This document shows positions 1 through 5,929 of a stretch of 5,929 bases of DNA, one piece after another. The position numbers and the translations under genes are program-made. The notes below the pieces were generated by a model that did no database searches, was not told where the DNA came from, and saw only the letters and a list, made by a program, of their open reading frames with translations. The DNA comes from JBFJVD01 sp041624375 (lineage in GTDB: Bacteria; Chloroflexota; Anaerolineae; Anaerolineales; E44-bin32): NCBI GenBank assembly GCA_041624375.1, contig JBFJVD010000187.1, positions 1-5,929 of the forward strand. Direction: 5' to 3'. Numbering within the stretch: the stretch's first letter is position 1; the number at the start of each line of letters is the position of its first letter.

Positions 1-2284
1 CCTTATCGTCATCCCACTCGACGGCGACGTCAATCCGACCGCCTTTATGAGAGAACTTGATCGCATTGCTCAGGAGGTTGGTGGTGACCGAATTCAAGCG
101 GCTCGGATCACCAATGATGAGCAGCGATTCCTTCGGCGGCTCGTAGTGAATGGTCTGTTCTCGCGCCTCAGCCAAAGGCCGCAGATCTTCGATCGCGCGC
201 CGGATCAGGTCGTTGATCTGGCACGGCTCGAGCGCGGTTGTGGCGGTGGACTCGACGCGGATGGTCTCAAGCAGCCCGGTGATCAGGTTCGTCATGCTGT
301 CGGTGGCGCGCTGCATCATGTTGAGCGCCTTGCGCTGGCTGTCGCTGAGCGGCGCGTCGTTGAGAAGATCCGCGCCAAGCCGGATGGCGTTCAAAGGATT
401 CTTCAGGTCGTGGGCAGCGGTTCCCAAGAGCTGTGAACGCATGCGGTCGATCTGCTTCAGCGCAGTGATGTCCTGCATGACGGCCACCCGGCCGACATCC
501 GTCACCGGGCTGACCGTGCAGTACAGAATGCGCTCGGTGGGAGTCGAGATCTCCATGGTCGTAGGCAGGGTGATGCTTTCGCTCGTAAGGAGCTCGCCGA
601 GCGGGTGGTCGATGAAGATCTCAGAGGCCACACGCCCTTGGGCCAGCTCAGGGTTGATGCGGAAGGTATGCGAAGCGGCCTGGTTCACCAGGATGATGCG
701 GCCGGTGCGGTCTGTGAGCACCACTGCGTCTGCAGTCTCGACGAGGGTGGCCTCCAGCCGGCTGCGTTCGTCTGCGACCCGCTGGAAAAGGTTTGCATTG
801 TCCAGGGCGATTGCAGCCCATGAGGCGACGGAAGAGATCAGCTGCTGCTCGCTATCGGTAAACGCACCCTTGGGGTGGTTGATGGCTTCGATCACGCCGA
901 CGATCTCACCACGGGTCTCGAGCGGCACGCACAGGACGGAGGTGGTGAGCAGGCCGGTTTGGCTGTCGATGGCGCTGTGATACAGGGGATTGGTGTGGAC
1001 GTCGTTGACAATGAGCGGACGGCGGTTGCGCGCCACCCAGCCGGCGATCCCTTCTTCGAGCCGGATGGCGACGTCGCGCAGCCGCATCTTGCTCCCGCCG
1101 CTTGCCTTCAGGATCAGCTTCTCGCCCTCATCGTCGAGCAGAAACAAGATGCAGGCTTCCGCCTGCAGTAGGCCCTGGGCGTGGCGCATGGCGTTCTCAA
1201 GCGCCGTTTCAAGATCAAGCGTTGAGGTGACTTCACGCCCTATCTCACTCAGAACCTGAAGCTGATTCGTGCGGGCTTCGGCTGCCTCGAAGTGAATGGC
1301 ATCCTGTAATCCAACCGCGCCAATGTTGATGATGGCCTGTGCCAGCTCCAGCTCCTGATCATTGATGCGCCGGCCTGGCTTGTTGTACAGGAGCCGAACG
1401 AGGCCTAATGCCTCGTTGCGCGTGGCAAGGGGGAAGATCGCTGCCGCCGCGATCCCTTCTGACTGGAGCAGGGCGATGTCTTTTGCGGATCCCTGCGGGG
1501 GCGAGAGGCTGAGCGTGGCCGGCTTCAAATCCTCCAGTACCTGCTTATGGATCGGATAGTCGGGAATTCCCTCGGTCACCAGAGAAACCACGGTCTGTTG
1601 GATCGATTTGCTTAATTGCTGCCGGAAGCGCGTCGTCTGGCTTCCGGTCTCGTCGAAGATCAGCACCTCGCAGCTTTCGGCCGAGGAGGCTTTCAGCAAG
1701 TGCGCCGCCGTCTGGCGCACCGCTTCTTGGCGGTCGCGGGTGCTCGTGATGGCATGGCTGGCCTGGTAGAGCAGCGAGAGCTTGTGGAACAGGTAGCTCT
1801 GGGTCGCCGTTTGGCGGGCAAAGCTGAGGATCTCAGCCGAGCGGGAGGCGAAGACTTCCGCAGTGGAGAGCTCGTCCTCATTGAATTCATGCGCGTCTCG
1901 ACCGACAAAGAGCAGGCCGATCGTCTGGTTGCCGCTTACACAGGGGGCACAGCCAACAACCCCGGGTGCCAACGGCAATCCAAAGGATCCTTTTGAGCCA
2001 TCGGAAGACGAGGCCTGGTGCCGGTGGAGGGCACTCCTCAAGACCGGGTGCTCGGCGCTTGATGAAAGCCGACCTAGATCGGAGACGTTCAGGCCGTAGG
2101 CAAAGCGAGGGCTGAAGCCGGTCTCGCTTTCATCGTACTCATAGAGCGCCGCTCGTTCTGCGCCGAGAAGATCGGCGGCCAGCTTCAGCAGGTTCGATAG
2201 CGCCTGACCGGGATTGTTGAAGTCGAACCGCTCAGTGGCGGCGCGATACATGCCGGACTGGCGCGCAATTCTCTCTTGCGCCAT
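1..2284 (-). CDS. Soluble multi-GAF/PAS sensor histidine kinase, 3' end cut by window edge
   Basis: Translating the minus strand from the ATG at 2284 gives 761 complete codons without a stop, running off the left edge. Domains read in order: GAF1 about residues 22-158, GAF2 about 165-332 (divergent), GAF3 about 340-500 (canonical, with GIAGWVARNRRPLIVND and a PLETRGEIVGVIEAIN core), PAS about 508-608 (DAVVLTDRTGRIILVNQAA), then HisKA with the phospho-acceptor motif AAHDLKNPLNAI (His625, bases 410-412). The start of the HATPase domain is visible, with the N-box NLLSNAIKFS (Asn740). The G boxes and the rest of the ATPase lie outside the window. No membrane segment or signal peptide is seen, so it should be cytosolic, autophosphorylating His625 and passing phosphate to an unseen response regulator. 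GAF1 contains a CAPC pair (Cys112, Cys115). An in-frame TGA 12 codons upstream, with no other start codon between, supports this ATG; the GAGCGGGGG run 11 bases upstream is a weak ribosome site. The signal is unknown. Confidence 0.93.
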   Translation of the reverse strand, partial: MAQERIARQSGMYRAATERFDFNNPGQALSNLLKLAADLLGAERAALYEYDESETGFSPRFAYGLNVSDLGRLSSSAEHPVLRSALHRHQASSSDGSKGSFGLPLAPGVVGCAPCVSGNQTIGLLFVGRDAHEFNEDELSTAEVFASRSAEILSFARQTATQSYLFHKLSLLYQASHAITSTRDRQEAVRQTAAHLLKASSAESCEVLIFDETGSQTTRFRQQLSKSIQQTVVSLVTEGIPDYPIHKQVLEDLKPATLSLSPPQGSAKDIALLQSEGIAAAAIFPLATRNEALGLVRLLYNKPGRRINDQELELAQAIINIGAVGLQDAIHFEAAEARTNQLQVLSEIGREVTSTLDLETALENAMRHAQGLLQAEACILFLLDDEGEKLILKASGGSKMRLRDVAIRLEEGIAGWVARNRRPLIVNDVHTNPLYHSAIDSQTGLLTTSVLCVPLETRGEIVGVIEAINHPKGAFTDSEQQLISSVASWAAIALDNANLFQRVADERSRLEATLVETADAVVLTDRTGRIILVNQAASHTFRINPELAQGRVASEIFIDHPLGELLTSESITLPTTMEISTPTERILYCTVSPVTDVGRVAVMQDITALKQIDRMRSQLLGTAAHDLKNPLNAIRLGADLLNDAPLSDSQRKALNMMQRATDSMTNLITGLLETIRVESTATTALEPCQINDLIRRAIEDLRPLAEAREQTIHYEPPKESLLIIGDPSRLNSVTTNLLSNAIKFSHKGGRIDVAVEWDDDK

Positions 2285-2288
2285 GAAA

Positions 2289-2298
2289 GGGTATACCC
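2289..2298. repeat. 10-bp perfect palindrome just upstream of kinase start
   Basis: GGGTATACCC is a perfect palindrome ending four bases before the kinase ATG and overlapping the G-rich run that is the only ribosome-site candidate (GAGCGGGGG, minus strand, 2304-2296). It could be a protein-binding site or chance. Too short to form a strong RNA hairpin because it has no loop. Role is inferred only. Confidence 0.35.
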
Positions 2299-2310
2299 CC
2301 GCTCAGAAGA

Positions 2311-2325
2311 ACCGACTCAATCGGT
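2311..2325. promoter_or_regulatory. Dyad at predicted transcription start of kinase gene
   Basis: ACCGA-CTCAA-TCGGT is an inverted repeat with 5-base arms and a 5-base centre. The transcription start predicted from the -10 element (about 2323-2324) falls inside it. This is where an operator would sit, and the same sequence would also make a small 5' hairpin in the transcript. The arms are short, so chance is possible. Confidence 0.35.
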
Positions 2326-2329
2326 CTGG

Positions 2330-2358
2330 ATTATCGCATACAACCCTAGGGGTGGCAA
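2330..2358 (-). promoter_or_regulatory. Sigma-70-type promoter with extended -10 for the histidine kinase
   Basis: On the minus strand a -35 hexamer TTGCCA (2358-2353, 5 of 6 to TTGACA) is followed after exactly 17 bases by GATAAT (2335-2330, 5 of 6 to TATAAT). A TG one base before the -10 (2338-2337) makes it an extended -10. The predicted start is about 2323-2324, giving a leader of roughly 39 bases before the kinase ATG. It lies in the only sizeable intergenic gap and points at the kinase, so the kinase probably has its own transcript. The spacer contains the 8-base palindrome CCCTAGGG (2344-2351). Confidence 0.65.
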
Positions 2359-2359
2359 A

Positions 2360-2405
2360 TAAACGTAAGGTTCCTGTAACCGGCGGCTTTCGGCGCTCAG
2401 CCGCC
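2360..2405 (-). terminator. Putative terminator or attenuating hairpin at end of the yqeY-dgkA operon
   Basis: Reading the minus strand, GGCGGCT (2405-2399) pairs with AGCCGCC (2388-2382) around a 10-base loop, giving a 7-bp GC-rich stem that includes part of the dgkA stop codon. It is followed immediately by a second small hairpin GGTT-ACAGG-AACC (2381-2369) and then TTACGTTTATTT. The tail is T-rich but broken by A, C and G, so intrinsic termination may be incomplete. The position between dgkA and the kinase promoter fits an operon boundary. Confidence 0.4.
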
Positions 2406-2780
2406 TGTGAACCGCAACCAGAGAGGGGGTCCAAACACCAGCAAGCCGATCAGCGCTGCTGCGATGGCATTCAAGAGCACCGCCGCGGCGCCAAGGTCCT
2501 TGGCTATTCCCGCCAACGGATGCAGTTCCGGGCTGGCAAGATCCACGACAGCTTCCACGGCCGTGTTGAAGAATTCGGCCGACCACACCAGCGCGATCGC
2601 CATCAGCAGCAGGCCCCAGTCGGTCAGGGAGCGGACCAGCCACGCACCCAGCAGGATCACGGCGACGGTGATCCCGGCGTGAATCCTCGCGTTTGGCTGC
2701 GTCCACAGCAGATGGCGCCAGCCCTGAAAGGCATGCCGGAAAGACTCCGCACGCGAACGAGCGCGTCGCTCAGGTTTCAT
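2397..2780 (-). CDS. dgkA: DgkA-family lipid kinase (undecaprenol or diacylglycerol kinase)
   Basis: This 127-residue protein matches the small integral-membrane kinase family that transfers phosphate from ATP to a lipid alcohol at the inner face of the membrane. In E. coli the substrate is diacylglycerol; in Gram-positive relatives it is mainly undecaprenol, which feeds the carrier lipid pool for cell-wall synthesis. The signature AEFFNTAVEAVVDLA and the downstream GIAKDLGAAAVLL are intact. The residues known as catalytic or metal-binding in the E. coli enzyme are present, at the same numbers: Glu69, Asn72, Glu76, Asp80, Lys94, Asp95. Three hydrophobic helices lie at about 36-50, 55-68 and 98-118, after a basic amphipathic N-terminus. 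The ATG overlaps the ybeY stop as ATGA, and no clear ribosome site is seen, so translation is probably coupled to ybeY. The substrate cannot be decided from sequence alone; context next to ybeY and pgpH favours the Gram-positive type. Confidence 0.93.
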   Translation of the reverse strand: MKPERRARSRAESFRHAFQGWRHLLWTQPNARIHAGITVAVILLGAWLVRSLTDWGLLLMAIALVWSAEFFNTAVEAVVDLASPELHPLAGIAKDLGAAAVLLNAIAAALIGLLVFGPPLWLRFTGG

Positions 2781-3238
2781 TTAGTTATCGGCGCCACTTC
2801 GACGTAGCCGAGTTCGCCCAGGACCTTCTTCTGGATCGCCCACATCCGCCTCCGACCATCATCGTCGGCGTGGTCATGGCCGAGCAGGTGAAGTACCCCA
2901 TGGACGGTGAGGAGAGCCAGTTCGGCCTCGACGGAATGCCCACCGGCGCTGGCCTGCCGCTTGGCGACCGGCAAGCCAATTACGACGTCGCCGAGGTAGT
3001 ACGATTCGGACCGCTCGCTTGCAGCTTCGCCTGCCGGGAAGGAAAGAACATCGGTGGGCTCATCGATCCCCAGGTAGCGCAGGTTCAGTTCACGCAGCAG
3101 TGCGTCGTCGGCGAGTACAACCGTGAGCTCAGCCTCTGCCTGGCCGGCAGCACGGAGTGTGGTATTGGCAGCTAGCTTCAGGAGCTTTGGGTCTCCCCCG
3201 TAGTCGGTTTCGAGGCGAACGGTCGTCCGCAGTGTCAA
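2777..3238 (-). CDS. ybeY: Endoribonuclease YbeY (rRNA maturation factor)
   Basis: This 153-residue protein is a UPF0054/YbeY metalloprotein, a single-strand-specific endoribonuclease involved in 16S rRNA 3'-end maturation and 70S ribosome quality control. The zinc-binding motif H-x3-H-x5-H is intact as HGVLHLLGHDH (His113, His117, His123), and the conserved PTDVLSFP block is at about residues 61-68. In many homologues an Arg follows the Tyr or Phe before this block (YRG-D-PTDVLSFP); here that position is Leu56 (YLGID), as in some other lineages. The best start is TTG at 3238, which shares bases with the pgpH stop (TTGA). It gives a first beta strand of normal length (about residues 4-10), and no ATG or GTG lies near the N-terminus in this frame. 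No strong ribosome site precedes it, consistent with translation coupled to pgpH. The stop overlaps the dgkA ATG. Confidence 0.93.
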   Translation of the reverse strand: MTLRTTVRLETDYGGDPKLLKLAANTTLRAAGQAEAELTVVLADDALLRELNLRYLGIDEPTDVLSFPAGEAASERSESYYLGDVVIGLPVAKRQASAGGHSVEAELALLTVHGVLHLLGHDHADDDGRRRMWAIQKKVLGELGYVEVAPITK

Positions 3239-5388
3239 CGCGGGTCGGCCTGGGGCGTGGTCGAGGCCTCCAGTGCGCGCGCCTCGCCGGGTTCCTCCGC
3301 GGCGACCGATGGGTAGCGGAGGCGAGGGTGATACATGCCCCGCAGGGTGCTCACAAAGGACCGGCGGATCGAATCCAGGTCCTTCAAGGTCAGGTTTGTG
3401 CGGTCAAATTGCCCTCGATTGAGCCGATCCTGGATCACCCAGCGCACAATCTCTTCGATCTGCTCATCGTCTTTCGGGGCCTCTGCCCGTGCACGGGCCT
3501 CAACGCCGTCGGCCATCATCAGGAGCGCAGTCTCGCGCGAGCGCGGTCGTGGCCCGGGATAGGTGAAATCCCGCCGGTCCACCCGGTCGGAAGCGCCGCC
3601 AACCGCCTCAAGCGCCGAATTGTACTGGTAGGTGGCCTCAAGTGTCCCATGGTGCTCCGCAATGAACGCCTGGATCGCACGTGGCAGCCGGTGCTTGCGG
3701 GCCAACTCGAGCCCATCCCGCACGTGGGCCAGGATGATATTGGCGCTTGTTGTTGGATCGAGCTGGTCGTGGATGTTCTGGCCGGCGACCTGATTTTCAA
3801 TGAAGAATTGCGGTCTGAGCGCCTTGCCGGCGTCGTGATAGAGCGCGCCGATTCGGGTCAGCAATGCATTGGCACCGATCACGCGCGCGGCCTGCTCGGC
3901 AAGGTTGGCTACTTGCAGGCTGTGTTGATAGGTGCCGGGCGCGTTGCGCAGGATGAACTGGAGCAGCGGGTGATCGGGGCGCGAGAGCTCGATAAGCTGC
4001 AGGTTCGTTGTGATGCCCAGCAGGTTGCTGACCAGCAGAAGCAGCGCGAAGCCAAGGCTGGCCGAGAGAAGGCCGCTGAGCACAGCCGCGCCGAGCAGTG
4101 ATGCCTTGCCAACGAGATCCGTGCTCGGGTCGGGGAAGCGGAAGATGACCACCACGGCCACCGCGGCAAGCGCCGACCCTAAGCCGGCCCAAAAGAAGGC
4201 GCTCAAGCGCTCTGCGCGTGAGATGAGCAACGCACCCATCGAGCCGCTCAGCATGATCAGCAGGCTGAGTTCAAGGCCGCGGGGAGCCAGGAACCCGGCA
4301 AGGGCGCCGCTCACCAGCGCGGCGACGATCCCCATCCCTGGGCTGAATAATATCGCCAGCATCATCGGGAAGGTGGCCGCCGGGAAGAGGTAGGGCAACA
4401 CCGTCCGGCCGGGGATCATGAACTGCATCGCCAGCGCGATCACCGCAAATGCGACCGCGAGCATGGCTGCCATTCGGGTGCCGGCGATTTCATGGGGATG
4501 GACCCGGAATCCATACAGCACCAGGGCTGCTGCGAGCACGGTGACCAGGAGGCCACGGATCGCCAGCTCTCGCCAGAATTCCACCGGCTGAAGCAGGCCG
4601 TATTCTTCCAGCGCCTCCAGGTGCAGCTCTGTCACGACCTCGCCCCGATTGACGATCGATTCGCCGGCAGCGTAGGATTTAACCACCGGGGTGACGTTCA
4701 GGCGAGCCTGTGCCCGCGCCGCTTCGGTAGCCTCCTCGTTGTAGCGCGCGTTCGGCACCAGGAAGGCAGACGCCAGCTGGACAACGATGTCCGCTTGTCC
4801 GACGGGCATCGAGATGCTCACAAGGGCCGGAACGGTTCGACGAGCCGTTTCCAGCCGGTCCTCTCGGATCTCGCTTCGCATCACCTGCTCGAGGACCGAA
4901 ATCGCCTCCAGTTTGGCTGCCTGCCAGCGCGGTTCCGGCATGTTGAGGATGGTTTGCGCGGTCTCGGGGTCGAATCTCACATCGGCCAGCGCGGAAAGGT
5001 CTTCAAGCTGCTGCTGTTCCGTGGCCTGAGTGTCGGCACGCACGGCGTCAATGAAGTCAAGCGTCGCCCGAAGCTGCTCGATCTGCTGACGAGCGACCTG
5101 ACCATCGGGGGGGTCGAAGACTTCAGGGACGGCGCCTGCCGCAGCCTCTCGGGCCTGTTCCGTCAGCAGCCCACTGGTGAAGGCAAGCGCGTACGGCGCG
5201 GGAATATCCTGCTGGGCAACATCGTTGAGCGATAAGCCGACGGTCGATTGCTGCTGTGAAACGGGGAGGGAGAGCGCCAGCGTCGTGCCGATCAACCCTG
5301 CCGCGAACACCAACCAGAGCCGTGCGGCACGCCAGGCGTAGCGCAGCCGCTCGATTGGCGCAGGTCGCAGGGCTGAGCCATCATCCAT
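3235..5388 (-). CDS. pgpH: 7TM-HD family membrane phosphohydrolase, PgpH-like c-di-AMP phosphodiesterase
   Basis: This 717-residue protein has the architecture of PgpH. An N-terminal membrane anchor (about 22-41) is followed by an extracytoplasmic 7TMR-HDED-type region (about 42-272, ending in a conserved GESIVNRGEVVTE stretch). About seven hydrophobic segments follow between 277 and 458, then a cytosolic HD domain (about 475-640). Characterised PgpH hydrolyses c-di-AMP to pApA and so affects osmotic and cell-wall homeostasis. All expected metal ligands are visible: His489 (GTYQHSLQVANLAE), His518-Asp519 (YHDAGK), His555, His579-His580 (AEHHGT) and Asp627 (MADGVEA). The spacings match those of Listeria PgpH closely. 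The usual HDIG signature reads HDAG here. The last 25 or so residues are low-complexity and probably disordered. ATG at 5388 starts 5 bases after the yqeY stop; the stop overlaps the ybeY TTG. Enzyme class is sure; c-di-AMP as the substrate is inferred from the family. Confidence 0.93.
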   Translation of the reverse strand: MDDGSALRPAPIERLRYAWRAARLWLVFAAGLIGTTLALSLPVSQQQSTVGLSLNDVAQQDIPAPYALAFTSGLLTEQAREAAAGAVPEVFDPPDGQVARQQIEQLRATLDFIDAVRADTQATEQQQLEDLSALADVRFDPETAQTILNMPEPRWQAAKLEAISVLEQVMRSEIREDRLETARRTVPALVSISMPVGQADIVVQLASAFLVPNARYNEEATEAARAQARLNVTPVVKSYAAGESIVNRGEVVTELHLEALEEYGLLQPVEFWRELAIRGLLVTVLAAALVLYGFRVHPHEIAGTRMAAMLAVAFAVIALAMQFMIPGRTVLPYLFPAATFPMMLAILFSPGMGIVAALVSGALAGFLAPRGLELSLLIMLSGSMGALLISRAERLSAFFWAGLGSALAAVAVVVIFRFPDPSTDLVGKASLLGAAVLSGLLSASLGFALLLLVSNLLGITTNLQLIELSRPDHPLLQFILRNAPGTYQHSLQVANLAEQAARVIGANALLTRIGALYHDAGKALRPQFFIENQVAGQNIHDQLDPTTSANIILAHVRDGLELARKHRLPRAIQAFIAEHHGTLEATYQYNSALEAVGGASDRVDRRDFTYPGPRPRSRETALLMMADGVEARARAEAPKDDEQIEEIVRWVIQDRLNRGQFDRTNLTLKDLDSIRRSFVSTLRGMYHPRLRYPSVAAEEPGEARALEASTTPQADPR

Positions 5389-5393
5389 CAGTC

Positions 5394-5846
5394 TCAGGTC
5401 TTTTCGCTGAGTAGGCGCCGGACAACCTCGCTCACCCGGCTCCCATCGGCCCTTCCCTGAACACGTGGCATCAAAATCTTCATCACGCTTCCCATGGCCT
5501 GCGGCGAGTCTGCCCCGACCTCGAGGATCGCAGAGCTGGCGAGCGTCTCTAGCTCATCGTCTTTCATCTGCTCAGGCAAGTAAGTCTCCAGCAGCTCAAG
5601 TTCGGCTTCGGCCGCAGAAACGAGATCCGTGCGGCTGGCACGCTCTGCATCTGCGATCGATTCACGGCGTGACTTGATTTCCTTCTCCACAATGCCGCGG
5701 ATTTCATCCTCGGTCAAGCCCTCGCGCTTCTCGACCTCCGCCAGCTTCACTCCTGAAAGCACCATGCGCAGCGTGCGCTTCCGCAAGTCGTCGCCGGCAC
5801 GCATCGCCGCATGGAGGTCCGTTTCGAGATCAGCCTGGCTCACCAT
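5394..5846 (-). CDS. yqeY: GatB/YqeY domain-containing protein
   Basis: A 150-residue, largely helical cytosolic protein of the YqeY family, related to the C-terminal tail domain of the GatB subunit of tRNA-dependent amidotransferase. Visible family features are the N-terminal KRTLRMVLSGVKLAEVEK segment, the charged helix EKEIKSRRESI (about 54-64), LETYLPEQMKDDELE (about 86-100) and the C-terminal MGSVMKILMPRVQGRADGS block (about 118-136). Full family length. A role in tRNA recognition is suggested by the GatB relation, but no enzymatic activity is firmly established for stand-alone YqeY. The ATG at 5846 is preceded by AAGGGG (5863-5858) at a slightly long spacing of 11 bases; it is the only ATG that fits the expected N-terminus. 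It is the first gene of the operon seen in this window; in many bacteria rpsU lies directly upstream, which would be just beyond the right edge. Confidence 0.93.
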   Translation of the reverse strand: MVSQADLETDLHAAMRAGDDLRKRTLRMVLSGVKLAEVEKREGLTEDEIRGIVEKEIKSRRESIADAERASRTDLVSAAEAELELLETYLPEQMKDDELETLASSAILEVGADSPQAMGSVMKILMPRVQGRADGSRVSEVVRRLLSEKT

Positions 5847-5929
5847 GGTAAAAACATCCCCTTACCCATGCTCCAAACGACGCGCCAATCCGCCGTTCCG
5901 CAACTGCGGCTGCGGCTATTATGGTCGGC
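5847..5929 (-). promoter_or_regulatory. Leader of yqeY with a dyad and a possible -10 element
   Basis: The 83 bases before yqeY contain no convincing gene end. On the minus strand CATAAT (5923-5918) could be a -10 element, but its -35 would lie outside the window, so it cannot be tested here. Just downstream sits the dyad CCGCA-AC-TGCGG (5898-5909), with 5-base arms and a 2-base centre, near where transcription would begin. A ribosome-site candidate AAGGGG lies at 5863-5858. Whether yqeY starts its own transcript or is read from an upstream gene is undecided. Confidence 0.25.

Noticed and set aside
150..980. Plus-strand open frame of 276 codons opposite the histidine kinase
   Set aside because: It is very rich in Ser, Arg and Met with no motif, and lies opposite clear GAF3, PAS and HisKA coding sequence.
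2317..2706. Minus-strand frame overlapping dgkA in another phase
   Set aside because: The dgkA frame carries all catalytic residues; this one is an out-of-phase reading of the same bases.
2214..2807. Plus-strand open frame spanning the dgkA-kinase gap
   Set aside because: It crosses a promoter and terminator region and the whole of dgkA in antisense, with no similarity to any family I recognise.
3157..4101. Plus-strand open frame of 314 codons opposite pgpH
   Set aside because: It is antisense to a certain gene in GC-rich DNA, has no recognisable domain, and its Arg/Gly/Val-rich composition is that of a shadow frame.
4492..5235. Plus-strand open frame of 247 codons opposite the N-terminal half of pgpH
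   Set aside because: No domain or credible ribosome site; the opposite strand encodes a full-length 7TM-HD protein without interruption.
5847..5929. Possible tail of an upstream gene on the minus strand, since two frames stay open through the leader
   Set aside because: Only about 28 codons are visible in each, the translations show no motif, and open short frames are expected in GC-rich sequence. It cannot be settled without sequence to the right.

Overview
The window is a compact block of five protein-coding genes, all on the minus strand; the plus strand carries only shadow frames. In transcription order (right to left) they are a GatB/YqeY-domain protein (yqeY), a 7TM-HD c-di-AMP phosphodiesterase-like membrane protein (pgpH-like), the endoribonuclease ybeY, a small integral-membrane lipid kinase of the DgkA family, and a large soluble GAF-GAF-GAF-PAS histidine kinase whose 3' end runs off the left edge. 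I see no RNA genes, mobile elements, CRISPR arrays or long repeats.

The order yqeY - pgpH - ybeY - dgkA is a shortened form of a cluster known from Firmicutes such as Bacillus subtilis, where rpsU-yqeY lies upstream and phoH-yqfF(pgpH)-ybeY-dgkA-cdd-era follows. Here phoH is missing between yqeY and pgpH, and cdd/era are not downstream. The 7TM-HD protein, the GC-rich codon use and the multi-GAF soluble kinase suggest a high-GC, non-proteobacterial lineage. Chloroflexota is my best guess, but this is inference and no marker gene in the window settles it.

Layout: 5847-5929 is the leader of yqeY, with a dyad and a possible -10 element. From 5846 down to 2397 the four housekeeping genes are packed as one operon: a 5-base gap between yqeY and pgpH, a TTGA stop/start overlap between pgpH and ybeY, and an ATGA overlap between ybeY and dgkA. 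A GC-rich hairpin overlapping the dgkA stop codon, followed by a second small hairpin and a T-rich run, probably ends or weakens this transcript. The 112-base gap 2285-2396 then holds a well-formed sigma-70-type promoter (TTGCCA, 17 bases, extended -10 TG-C-GATAAT) and three short dyads, so the histidine kinase looks separately transcribed and possibly regulated.

Functionally, the operon combines rRNA processing and ribosome quality control (YbeY), a possible tRNA-linked protein (YqeY), second-messenger turnover (PgpH-like) and lipid-carrier or diacylglycerol phosphorylation (DgkA). The neighbouring kinase is a cytosolic sensor with unknown ligand and no response regulator in view. I did not find a clearly novel system. 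The points most worth a second look are the dyad-rich kinase promoter, a CxxC pair in the first GAF domain, and the condensed, translationally coupled operon.
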